From: Glandiceps talaboti
Lineage: Eukaryota > Hemichordata > Enteropneusta > Spengelidae
NCBI RefSeq assembly: GCF_964340395.1
Contig: NC_135550.1
Span: 18,275,484 to 18,339,483, forward strand
Direction of reading: 5' to 3'
DNA length: 64,000 nucleotides
The notes beneath the pieces were generated by a model. It saw nothing but the letters and a program-made list of their open reading frames with translations, was not told where the DNA came from and made no database searches. Position 1 is the first letter of the stretch; each line of letters begins with the position of its first letter. This document shows positions 36,401-47,600 of this stretch, in pieces. The translations under genes and the position numbers were made by a program.

Positions 36401-38868
36401 TGATCTGACATGCTTTAACGATAAAACAACATAATGTCAAAAAAAAGAAGAAAAAGATGGAAAATAGTTCCCGTTACTACTTATACACACTGGGTCTTTT
36501 AATGTTTTAATCTGGTTGTGATTTACCCTATGTACAGCCTGAATTAATCGACCATATGATGAAAGTTAACTCTGCTGCCTTGGGAAGACATAATATGATG
36601 TCAGTAAAGATGCACCCTGTTAGGTGGATATTTCTTGAAATGCTAAGTTTTACAGCATTCTTTGGAGTTATGTTGATAAAGGTACGCATTAGCATTATCA
36701 ATGTCCAATGTCTAAATCATTGCAGAAATCAATAACGGAGTAGCTAATCACTCAATTATGATGTCATCAGTAAATGTTTGCTGTAGTATGACATCATCTT
36801 ACCTGTTAAAATCTTGACATAAACCAAATAACATGTCTACCAATCATTCAGTTATGACGTCATCAGTAGGTTGTCTTAGACATCATCATTACTGTCCAAA
36901 TCTTGACAGAAACCAATATCCAATCTGATTAAAACCCGATGTAGATTTTGGCTAATCGTTCATTATTTTCCCTCGGTATTTTTGCTTGAATTGACCTTCG
37001 TGATACATGTTTACGTTTTCCTCTTGATGGCTGTGGCGGCCTTCAAGACGAAAACGTAAATGTGTATCACAAAGGTCAATTCACTCAAAAATACCGAGGT
37101 AAAATAACAATGAACGATTAGCCGAAATCTACATCGGATTTTAATCAGATTGCAATGACGCATCGACCCATCATTTAATGATATTATGTCATCATTAAAA
37201 TCTATAAATATCATTTTAACGATTTAAAACAGTACATTGGTCTCTATGACACATCATATCAATTCCGAAATTCTATTCATGTAGTGTTGTAGAAATTACT
37301 ATTACACGTTTCATATATTGTACTTATCAAGTTATCATGTCATTGGTCGGCTAACATATATAATGATAACAAAACAACAACCATGCATGACTTTTATGTA
37401 TATCCTAGCGAATGAGAATCCGTACAGTTCAAATCTCAATCTACCATTCTGTTTATTTGTCAGGCCCAATCCTACCGTTTGCAGTTAACGTTTTGTATAA
37501 TGACGGTATTTTCTATCAGTGTACTGTGCTATATTGTTGCTGATTTGGATTCCCCCTACTCTGGCTTTTTTAGAGTAAGTTTTCTTTTTCATATCCCAGT
37601 ATGTCGTATTGTATCATATCGTATCGTATTGTATTGTATCGTATCATATCATATCACATTATGTTGTATCATATCGTATCGTATTTATCGTATCGTATCA
37701 TATTGTATTGTATCGTATCATAATCACATGTTGCATCATATATCGTATCATATCATATCCTTGTATCATGTATCATATCATATCATATATCATATTTTAT
37801 CGTATCATATCGTATCATATCATATAACATCACACACCACATCACATCATATATCATTATACAAATGTTGACTGGCCGTGAGGGCAATAGCATACGTCTG
37901 TTCACCGCGAGGGCCTGTCAATCACCTCAACATCAACCTATTTCCCGAGGGTGAAGCCCAAGGGAAATAGGTTGATGTTGAGGTGATCGTCAGGCCTGAG
38001 GGGGGAACTGACGTATGCTATTGCCCGAACAAGAGGCCAGTCGACATTTGTTTTATAACACATCACAGTGTCGAACTCCTTCATAAAAAATACGTAGTAG
38101 CATACACAGTTCTGTAGGATTATCCTCCACTACAGGCAATACCGTTCCTACTTCCACACAGTATTTTTCTAAAATACTCACAGCGTTTTTGATAACACAC
38201 TTTGTGTGCTTAGCATCTTTGTGTGACACCAGTTCTGCAAGATCTTTTTCAGACACTTTCAAAAAAATGTGAATTATCGTTTGCTGCCATGGGCATTGAC
38301 CCATCTGAATATGTGTCGTCTGCAAGGAAGACACTCACGCATGCGCAATGGGCAGGCAATAGTCCACTCGACTTTTCGTTCATGGAACTTTGCCCTATGG
38401 GCATGATGGGGCAATAGATCGTCATTTCCCGGGCAACAGTATTCAAATTACGCATACCACGTGTCAGGGCATTGACCAATCGCAACACGACTCACGCAGA
38501 TGATGTGTTATGAAATCATATCATATATCATAATCATATCATATCATATATCATCTTATCTTATCATATATATCATATCAGATCAGATTAGATCATATCA
38601 TATCACATTATGTCTTGCCATGTCATACCATATGATCAAATTAATTCCATTTCACCTAAATAATAATTCAGAGTCTAAATATTTCTACTTATAGGTCAAT
38701 ATAAGATGTCTAGTTGACATTGTCACCAAAACTGAAACGATGTACTTCATGGAAGCAGAGAACGAACATGCACGCAAAAATAGCGCCATCTCACAACACT
38801 CAGCAATTAATACAAAGGATAAATTGGAGGTTCAAGATCTTGACATCAACCAACCATGTAGTATTTAA
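31538..38868 (+). CDS. DUF4239-type (bestrophin-like) membrane protein, copy B
   Basis: Ten exons with the same phases as copy A: 31538-31829, 32241-32372, 32837-33031, 33659-33692, 34388-34532, 34853-34966, 35983-36045, 36538-36681, 37464-37574, 38695-38868. They give 467 residues with no stop or frameshift. The architecture is the same: signal peptide, acidic ectodomain (six residues shorter), basic loop, membrane segments, and a DUF4239 core ending DLDSPYSG. The C-terminus is two residues shorter. All donors are GT, including exon 7. Differences from copy A are concentrated in the ectodomain, exon 7 (11 of 21 residues), the first half of exon 8 and the start of exon 10; the last two membrane segments are nearly identical. 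Intron 9 holds a pentamer array and a Crypton-like insertion. Since every exon is open and spliceable, the gene looks functional. It converges with the ZNF106-like gene, whose stop lies 5.8 kb away. Confidence 0.82.
31853..31890. repeat. C-run/G-run beside the exon 1 donor, copy B
   Basis: A C run followed by G-rich sequence begins about 24 bases into intron 1. Copy A has only ACCCCAAAGGGGG here. It could form a strong hairpin or G-quadruplex in the pre-mRNA. Confidence 0.8.
33341..33445. repeat. (TGTA)n(GT)n(TGTA)n microsatellite, intron 3 copy B
   Basis: Matches the TGTA array of copy A but with a long central GT run. Joined directly to sequence found at 18,409 in copy 1. Confidence 0.9.
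33961..34113. mobile_element. 153-bp MITE-like element in intron 4, copy B
   Basis: Same 19-bp terminal inverted repeats and equal length as the copy at 18,934-19,086; shared by descent through the duplication. Confidence 0.7.
36922..37151. mobile_element. Long-hairpin MITE in intron 8, copy B
   Basis: Counterpart of 22,109-22,340, with the same TIR outer end AATCTGATTAAAA and the same loop (CTCTTGATGGCTGTGGCGG). Confidence 0.85.
37606..37860. repeat. Pentanucleotide array in intron 9, copy B
   Basis: Interleaved GTATT, GTATC and CATAT pentamers, longer and in a different order than in copy A (22,767-22,972). The Crypton-like element is inserted in it. Confidence 0.9.
37862..38510 (-). mobile_element. 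Crypton-like fragment with terminal hairpin (family H)
   Basis: Absent from copy 1, where the pentamer array is continuous. The left end is a hairpin: GTTGACTGGCCGTGAGGGC (about 37,867) pairs with a GCCC..GGCCAGTCGACATTT arm ending near 38,050, and a second inner palindrome 'tcaacatcaacctatttccc' lies inside. A minus-strand frame (38,334-38,053) reads KVSEKDLAELVSHKDAKHTK, later LCMLLRIFYEGVR. This resembles the N-terminal part of Crypton / KIAA1958-like tyrosine recombinases (DUF3504 neighbourhood): a segment rich in Lys and Thr, then an ELxxxLxxFYxxxR helix. The catalytic domain is missing, so this is a dead or non-autonomous derivative. The assignment rests on pattern memory. Confidence 0.5.
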
Positions 38869-39295
38869 ATGTGTTAAACAACTGCTAAAAATAGGAAAGT
38901 GCTAAAATGGGAAAGGAAATATAGAGGAAAAATGAGCTTAGGAATGAACAGAATTTACGACGGAGAAAATATGGGCCTCAAAAATAATAGAGGATGTGAA
39001 GGGAGAAATTCTTGGGCATATATTGGAGGGGGGGTTAGCTTGCACGGTAATGGGAGGTGAGAAAAAAAAATTTGCCTTCGTCAAACATTTGGTCTCAGTT
39101 GACCAAGTAAAGTGTTGAGAAAAATTTGATTATTTAAAGTTTGTGTATTTGCATTCGATGGGCAATAATTATCGGAATTGAGAACACACATAGTACGTTA
39201 AATATGTCACACTTGTTACGTTGCACCAACTTTATACTGATAATTACTGTTTTTTGTCATGTTCTTTACAAGTTTTGGATATAAATAAGTTAAAA

Positions 39296-40800
39296 ATACT
39301 GTACAGTTTTTTAAAAATGTTTACCCACATGTTGATCCATGCTAGATATAGGTGTTCATTTGCTGAATGATTATCCAGTTGCCTATCCAACCCTGTTGTT
39401 ATCGTTGCAATATACATGATCATTTGGCTGTTGCTATGGGTGTAGCCTTGTTGCTAGACATATTTGCATACATTTTTTGAATGTTTGTTCATTTATGAAT
39501 CCCTGATGTTATCTTTGCAATATACGTGATGATATGGCTGTTACTATGGGCATGGTCTTGTTGCTAGGTATACTTGCATACATTTTTTGAATGTTTGTTC
39601 ATTTGTCTATTAATCTGTTTTAGCTTTGAGATATATGTGGTCATTTGGCTGTTGCTGTGGGCGTGGTCTTGTTGCTAGGCACATTTGCATACATTTTTTG
39701 AATGTTTTCGTTTGTCTATTAATCTCTTGTTATCTTTGCAAAATACGTGATCATTTGGCTGTTGCTATGGGCGTGGTCTTGTTGCTAGGCACATTTACAT
39801 ATATTTCTTGAATGTTTATTCAATTGTCTATTAATTCCTGTTGTTATCTTTGCAATATCTGTGATCATTTGGCTGTTGCCATGGACGTGGTCTTGTTGAT
39901 TGGCATTTTTGCATACACTTTTTGAATGTTGGTTCACTTGCCTACGAATCCCTGTTGTTATCTTAGTGAAATACACCACCGTTTGAGTGTTGCTATGGGC
40001 ATGATCATAATTGCTAGGGATATTTGCATACATTTCTTGAATGTTTACTCACTTGCCTATCAGATGATTTTGTTACTTTATCAAAATATACTGTCATTTG
40101 GTTGTACCTAAGGGTGTGGTCATGGTTGCTAGAGCCAATTGTGTCAAAATCTTTTGATGAAAATCTGCAGAATAACCGTGACTTCCAGAAACAACTTACC
40201 AAGTTTCAGTCTCATTGACCACATACTTTTTGAGATATATGTTTTTGACCAAAATTCACATTTTTACACCTAATTTGCATATCACTGATGAGATCATAAT
40301 GTGCTTAAAGTATTTTTTCATCTATACACTCCACCAGATGCAATCCCATTAAATTTCAGCCCAATCTGCTCAGTAGTTTTGGAATTAAAGATTTTTGACC
40401 ACAAAGACACATTTTAGCCCTAATTTGCATATCACTGATGGGATCATCATGTCGAGAACAATTCTTAATCTAAACACCCTTACAAATGTTCCCTCCAAAT
40501 TTCAGACTGATCTGCCCAGTAGTTTCTGAGTTTAACTTTTTTGACCAAAAATTACATTTTTTGACCCAAATCACACAAAGGTGGTGAGATCATTTTATTT
40601 GAACAATTTCCCAACTAGACACCCAAGGTAATACACCCACCAAATATCATGGCAATCGGTCCAGTTTTTGACTAAGTTGTTTACACACACACACACACAC
40701 ACGCACACGCACCCCCCCCCCCCCCCCACACACACACGGACAGACAGACACTTTGGCATGCCTATGGCACTACTGAACCTTATTAGTTCAGTTGTGCTAA
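39296..40800. mobile_element. 1.5-kb insertion of two tandem-repeat arrays, copy 2 only
   Basis: Copy 1 reads straight from 'ataaataagttaaaa' to 'actgtaaacccaacattt' (24,062-24,087); copy 2 is interrupted there. The first half (39,355-40,140) has about seven 110-bp units with 'catttggctgttgctatggg'. The second (40,140-40,680) has about three 150-bp units with 'tttgcatatcactgatg'. A CA/C run and GGACAGACAGACA follow. Non-coding; the whole block looks like one mobile unit ending in a microsatellite. Confidence 0.65.
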
Positions 40801-41019
40801 AAACTGTAAACCCAACATTTGTAATAACACGTTTGAACTTTCAACAGGGATGATTATTTTCAAGATATATGCACATGTATCACTTTCAAAACTAATAAAG
40901 AATGAATTGAAGCCATTTGCATCTGACTTTTAGTGATTTTATTCTGAAGAAGAAAAAATATAAATGTGTTTTTTCGTTTGTTTTCATAAACATAACTAAG
41001 CCTGAGCCTCCTGTGATCC

Positions 41020-41850
41020 CACCCCACACTGTACGCTATGCCACATCGAACCATCCCACCTACACCATGATACCCTATGCAACAACAAACCATCTCACCC
41101 CACACCATACCATGACACCCTATGGCACATCAAACCATCCCACCCCACACCTTACCATGACACCCTATGCCACATCAAACCATTCCACCCCACATCATAC
41201 CATTGACACCCTACACCACATCAAACCATTCCACTCCACATCATACCATGACACCCCACATCATACCATGACACCCTACGCCACATCAAACCATCCCATC
41301 CCACATCATACCAGGACACCCTACGCCACATCAAACCATCCCATATCATACCATGACACCCTACGCCACATCAAACCATTCCACCCCACATCATACCATG
41401 ACACCCTACACCACATCAAACCATCCCATCCCACACTATATCATGATACCCTATGCCACATCAAACCGTCCTACCCCACACCATACCATGACACCCTATG
41501 CAACATCAAACCATCCCACCCCTCACCACATGACACCCTATGCCACATCAAACCATTCCACCCCACACCACGACACCCCACACCATACCATGACACCCTA
41601 CACCACATCAAACCATCCACCCCACACCATACCATGACACCCTACACCACATATGCCACATAACACAATACCACACCACATTAAACCATCCTACCCCCAC
41701 AGTACATCACATAACACAATGCCATACCACATCACAGCATCTAACCCCACAGTACACCACACCACATCACATCAAACCATCCCATCCCATAGTATGCCAC
41801 ATCACATCAAACCATCCCAGGAATATACACACCAGCCTATATGCAATCAA
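41020..41850. repeat. Minisatellite with ~45-bp units, expanded in copy 2
   Basis: About sixteen units of the kind 'gacaccctatgccacatcaa' plus 'accatcccaccccacacca'. The long Thr/Pro/His frame (40,917-41,663) comes from a unit length that is a multiple of three and is not a gene. Confidence 0.9.
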
Positions 41851-43280
41851 TAAATGTATAACATTTCTAGTATTTGCACCATATTTTGATTGAAATCATT
41901 TTTAATGACAACATTCATTTACAAAACATTGATTTTAAGTAGAAAAATAACTTGCAGAAAGACAAAACATTTCTAAACGACATTATACTCTTTAAATTGA
42001 TCTCTCAGAAATTTGTACTCCTACTTAAACAAAATGAATGTCAAAGTACTGGATCAGACTGACATCTTGTGCACAATGTAAAGGACACTTAAGTATTCAA
42101 ATATGCAAATCTGATTCATGACTACTGTTTAATATTCATATCTAAAGGAGAACAACACCAGGAAATAAAGGCTTTTATAAATATGAATATTCATGACCCT
42201 TAACTGCCAAAAATTGAAATAAAACAAATATGAATATTTATGTTCTTCTATTACATATGCATATCTGCTGACACTAATGTGTGTTCATGGCAAGGAAATT
42301 TACTGAACAATGAACGAGAGACAAATTACTCTTGATACCATGCAGGTCCACGGAAACAGACAAGTAACTTGAAAGGACTTCCACTGAACAATGAATGAGG
42401 AACAAGTTCTAACATATCAGTAATCATGCATTTCATTAATGAATATTGAATGTCTATCAGTTTAATATCACACACTAAACATTACAAACATTGGAAATGG
42501 TCATTTTTACTAATGGGTCATCATAAGTCATGTATATTACGTTGTTAGTACCATAATAACTCTTCATGAACAAATATTTGTCACTACATCTTTACTATCA
42601 CACACATAATTCCCTCATAGAGATTGAGTATCTGATCTTATGCACTATTGGTTGGTGAAATTAACTTTCATTGCAAAAAATAACTTACTTAATTGCTTAC
42701 TTACTTACTTACAAACTTACCCTTAAGTTTTACCAAGCCCCAAAAACATTTTAAGAAAATGAAAATTTACAGAAATATAATTAATTAAGGAACAATTACT
42801 TAGAGTCACAAACATAAACTAAGGTAAAACAAAAAAAAGAATTCAGAGATGTTAAGAAATGTCAAAGAAAAGTGGACAGCAAATATTACAAATTATACCT
42901 ATATACACAAAAATGATCTCTTAACATCACATTACAAATTATATCTGTATACAGAAAAAAAATCATCATGTTTATATCACATATTTACATTGTGTCTCAT
43001 TCAAACATACTTTAAATCAATGACAATCTCTAAAAGTCAAAACAAAACAAAACAAATCTAGACTAGACACGACAATATGGAGAATCCAGAACACAGTCAG
43101 AGTAAGACAAAAGTACACAGATAAAAAAAAGACATGAAATACACTCAACAGTATTATACCCATCTATACATGTTTCATTGTATTAGTTTTATTTTTTGGT
43201 ATGTCTACCTATTTATCAAAATGATGTTTTCCAAGTGTTGTGTAGCACCCTGCTGTTGTAAATACCTTCTGTCATGATAG

Positions 43281-43282
<2 letters not shown>

Positions 43283-43359
<77 letters not shown>

Positions 43360-43371
43360 CACACACACAGA
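43283..43371. repeat. (CA)n microsatellite
   Basis: Over forty CA units, against about 14 at the matching position in copy 1 (24,772). Confidence 0.95.
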
Positions 43372-44449
43372 AAACAATAAACAAAGTTTCAAATGTTATC
43401 ATCACCAAAGAATAAATTTTAGACAAATTTACAATTACTATTCTGTCAACAAACAGTATATAAACAATCTGCAATTTAGACACCGAAGGACAAAAATAAA
43501 GTACATGTGACATTAGACAAAATTTCTCGCATTATTTCAATTTGTTCACAATGCCTGGTAGATTTAAGATATGTTGTCTTGCTCTACCCTCACCAGTCTA
43601 CTCTATCCAATTATAGAATTAAGTAATTGACCGATGTGTGAGGGAGCCCTGTCATGGCATACCTTACACATATATGCATGGTTGCAAGACTGAAGAACAC
43701 TTAGAAGTGCAGTTGATATAAAATGAAGGACGCTGTGACATTACGGATAGAGACACTCGTGCACACAGACACACTTTTCTTTTGTGTTCCTCTATTCAGG
43801 ATTTGATCTTGTGCAAAATTGTGATATCCTTGGAATGGTAAATCGGAAATGAATGCAATGTTTTGATCTGTTTCCAATTTATTGTTTCAAAGTAACTACC
43901 ACTATATTGTACTGTCCAATTGATTCTTGGAACCATTTAGCAATATATTCTCATTGTTATATCCTTGATTAGTCCTATGCGTCCTTTCCTGGTTTTCCCT
44001 TCCTTCCTAAATTTTTTCTAACAGTTTTAAGAAAAACATCTTAAATCACAGAGTTGCCATGACCCCCAAATTAAATACATAGAAATGTTGATACGGACAC
44101 CATCTATTTTTTGAAAGGTATGTGATTAGATATAGTCACATGATATGGTTTGGTTTGCTTAGCCTTAATACCAGAAGGTATAGCGAATAATGCTTGCCCA
44201 TGTATTTGATACACAGTAAAATAAAAACACACAACAGTGTATTCATCAGTTGACTACATCTTGTTAGTAGCAAAACAGGAATGGTTATTGAGTAAAAAAA
44301 AACTCACTTAATCTTCCAGTTTTGGTACAAGTTGTATACTCACATACATATACTGTAGTCAATATTTCACAATATCTGATATATTTCAGGTAGAGAGTAG
44401 CTGACAAAATAACAAATTATACTCAAAAAAATATATTTACTTTTGTTTG

Positions 44450-44455
44450 TTTATT
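44450..44455 (-). terminator. Candidate poly(A) signal of the ZNF106-like gene
   Basis: AATAAA on the minus strand about 220 bases beyond the stop codon at 44,676. Conserved in copy 1 near 25,853. No other good signal is closer. Confidence 0.4.
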
Positions 44456-44675
44456 GTCACTCTATGGCAATACTGTATGTCATGTAGCTAGCCAGGTATT
44501 AGAGTTGTATAAAGAATAACAGATACTAGCCGATAAAATATACACAATCTGTACATTTCAAGTTTAAGGTTTGAAAACGACATCCTTATATGGCAGACTT
44601 TACCTGTCTGTTAGGACTTTCTTTTATGATAGTAAACTTAGCACCAGGAACTGGAGTGTGAATCGGATGAAGATT

Positions 44676-47600
44676 TTACTTTTCTGGTCCAACATGACGA
44701 CACAAATGGTTTTGTATTTCCTGTAAGGTAAAACAATGAGATAATTCTATTGTTAATTGAATGTGGCAGAGAAGTCATGATGGTCAAACTGTTAGAGAGG
44801 ACAGCTTGGAATCTACAAGTTAACGATTCAAGCGTTGGCATTGTCGTTTGATTCCGATTGCCTAAAGACTGTGGGCAAGATTTGAACCACCATTGAGCTC
44901 CAGTCAACCCAACTGTTTCATTGAGAACCTTGTAGGTAAAACGTTACATTTATGGATGTCATATATAAAATTATTTATTAAATTGTCATAGAAGACCCAC
45001 AAAATATAATTTCTTACCTTCATTACATCACAGGAACTGTCATGTTTCTTCCAAGATATCTGCTTCCTACACTGTTTCCAATGGCAACGGAAAACTGTGC
45101 TATCTTCATCCCCCTCTGCATGGTCAATTTGCAAGTGATCTAACAAGTGAGCTTTGATTGTGAAGGACAAATCACAATTCTTCCACTGTTGAAAAAAAAA
45201 TTGAAAAAGGTCACAATATGCTAAATTCTGCACATTGGAAAAACAAAAAATGGCACAGTTTCGCCACTAGGAGTTTTGTTCAGAAGCAAAACATACTACT
45301 TGTAAGAATGTTTTCCAATTACCTTGCAATTATAGTCATTTAAAAAAATAAAATAAACGTGCTAATATAGTTCACTGGATAAAACAAAAAGATTACATAT
45401 TTTAGCCACTAGGAGTGCTGTTCCGCAGCAAAACATACTAGTAAGTGTGTTATTGAAATACCTTGCAGTATTACAGTATATAGTTTAAGTTTAGTTTAAT
45501 GACAAAACAAAAGATTGTCTATTTTGGCCACTAGGAGTGCTATTTAGAAACAAAAATAAAAGAACTGATCTCTACATACATGGCAACTGAAGTCATTTTC
45601 AACATCAAATGGCAGAGCATATAGTGACCCATCACGACAACCTGCATATACCTAAAAAAGAAGACAAAAAGATGAAGATGAAGTGAAGACAGACTTATAG
45701 TCAACCACACAGCAAACTATCAATACCAAATTTTAGAAAGATGGCGAAGAAAGTTGATATCTCAGTAATTGGATACATGTAAGAATCATGTTGCCAGTCT
45801 GGCAAAGGTGAACACAGGGTTACTGACCAACTAAAGTGATACCCTGATAGACTGACATTTTTGTGATGTCAAGGTAACCGTAGCAAGTCACTAGTACACC
45901 AATCCAGTACATTGTCTGGACTAGTTAACCCTTGACCCAATAGAAAATCAAAATAATCTCAATAATACAACAAATACCCAACAAATATAAGAAAACTATA
46001 TAAAACTTTGGTAGCATATGTACGTTGTCACAAAAATTCTAATTACTAGTGAGCTCCACCCTTAGGCAACTAAGTCATACCTTTTCATAGTATTGTCAGA
46101 TACGTTGTCAGGATATGTGGGAGGTCACAGGATATAGCTATATTTAACCCATTTGTGTGGGATATTACACACAGTGACGCTAAAAACATGTTACTAAGAC
46201 CAGCATGACTTCATATAATGTATATAGGTGTGGTTGACAGGATACAGGTTTTTAGTAAGATTTAACTGAGAGACTGAATTACAGTCAGACCAGTACATAA
46301 CACGTTACCATATAGTCACCAGTTCTCTCATTTCCTCGTTACTATTTTTTCAGTTGTTTGTTTTTTGCAACATCTACACTGTAGTTGGACAAACTTTGTA
46401 CATTCACTAGCTCGTACAGTTTTATAATCACTTTGTATACACGAGGAACAACAATTACTAGGGGAAAATGCTAACAATCTGTGGAAAATGGAAGCAGGAT
46501 ACATCTGTAGAAAATGTGGATGGAGTACTTCGGGAACTGGGAATTCCAGAGCAGACCTTTCTCTTCCTACAGATAGACTACAGTGAAATAGAAATCACCA
46601 CTGAAGATGACTCCCTCGCCATCTCAATACGCTCTGACTTTCTAGGCAGTAACTTTTTCTGTTTCAAACTCCACGAAGAATTTGAGGTACCCAATATGAT
46701 AGGAGGGTTGGATACTCTGGTTGCAACCGTGGAAGACAATATACTTTGCCTAAAACCTGCCACTTCTCAACCAAGGAGTCAAATACGAACATTTGAACTG
46801 GTAGGAGACAAACTTGTGATAACAATGACAGTGGGTAAAGCTACTGCAAGGAAGTATTTCATTAAGGCAGCGGAATGATGAGAGCATACATGTGAAAATA
46901 ATGCATCTACGACTTGACTGACAAAATGTGATCAAAACACTGGAAAGCTTTTCTGACTAGCTTATCCTACAATACATGACTGGATTGTTTGTGGGGAGGA
47001 GTTGGCAGTATGCCAAGGACTGAACTGGCTATCCCATGATGCAACATTGACATGTTTTCATTGGAACGTGTGTTGTCAAATTGTGATGTGGCAATCAAGC
47101 CTTGAAAATTGCTTAAACAAGACAGAGTGAGAAAAAATATGCACAGCTGTGATGAATATATTCTTATCATTACAAAAGCAACCAATTTTAGTTTTGTGTG
47201 TGTTTAGACAGAGAAGGTTTTACATTGCTTTGCACTTAGTCGGTCTAGTGCTACCCGGTACCTTTCATTAAGATTTCTCTTTCAGATGATTGGATACCAC
47301 ATTGGCATCTAGACTACTTTTCACTTTAATGCCAAGGAAAACTGAAAAGTCTATACACAGGACTCTGAGATGTTCACATATTTGTATGCAATATCCATTG
47401 CAGTACATTTCAAAAGAGTGTCCAGGTCTATCTGCTTAGTGGTTTGTAATCTGCTAATCTGAATGGTTTACAAATAACTATTCAATACAGAAATAAATCA
47501 TGCTGTCTACATGACCTTTGACCCACCATAGTCAGGTCACGACCTCTCTCCCATCACAGATTCATGTCCTCTATTAAACTTGCATAAAATTGATCTCATT

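Larger units (their letters stand above)
38869..44675. other. Region between the convergent genes, no further gene seen
   Basis: Contains the 39.30-40.80 kb insertion, the expanded minisatellite, a 1.36 kb copy-2-only AT-rich block (41,850-43,210), a (CA)n array, and then about 1.2 kb closely matching 24.8-26.07 kb. No exon could be supported. Confidence 0.5.

Noticed and set aside
40917-41663. 248-codon Thr/His/Pro-rich frame, the longest apart from real exons
   Set aside because: Product of the 45-bp minisatellite, whose unit length keeps the frame open.
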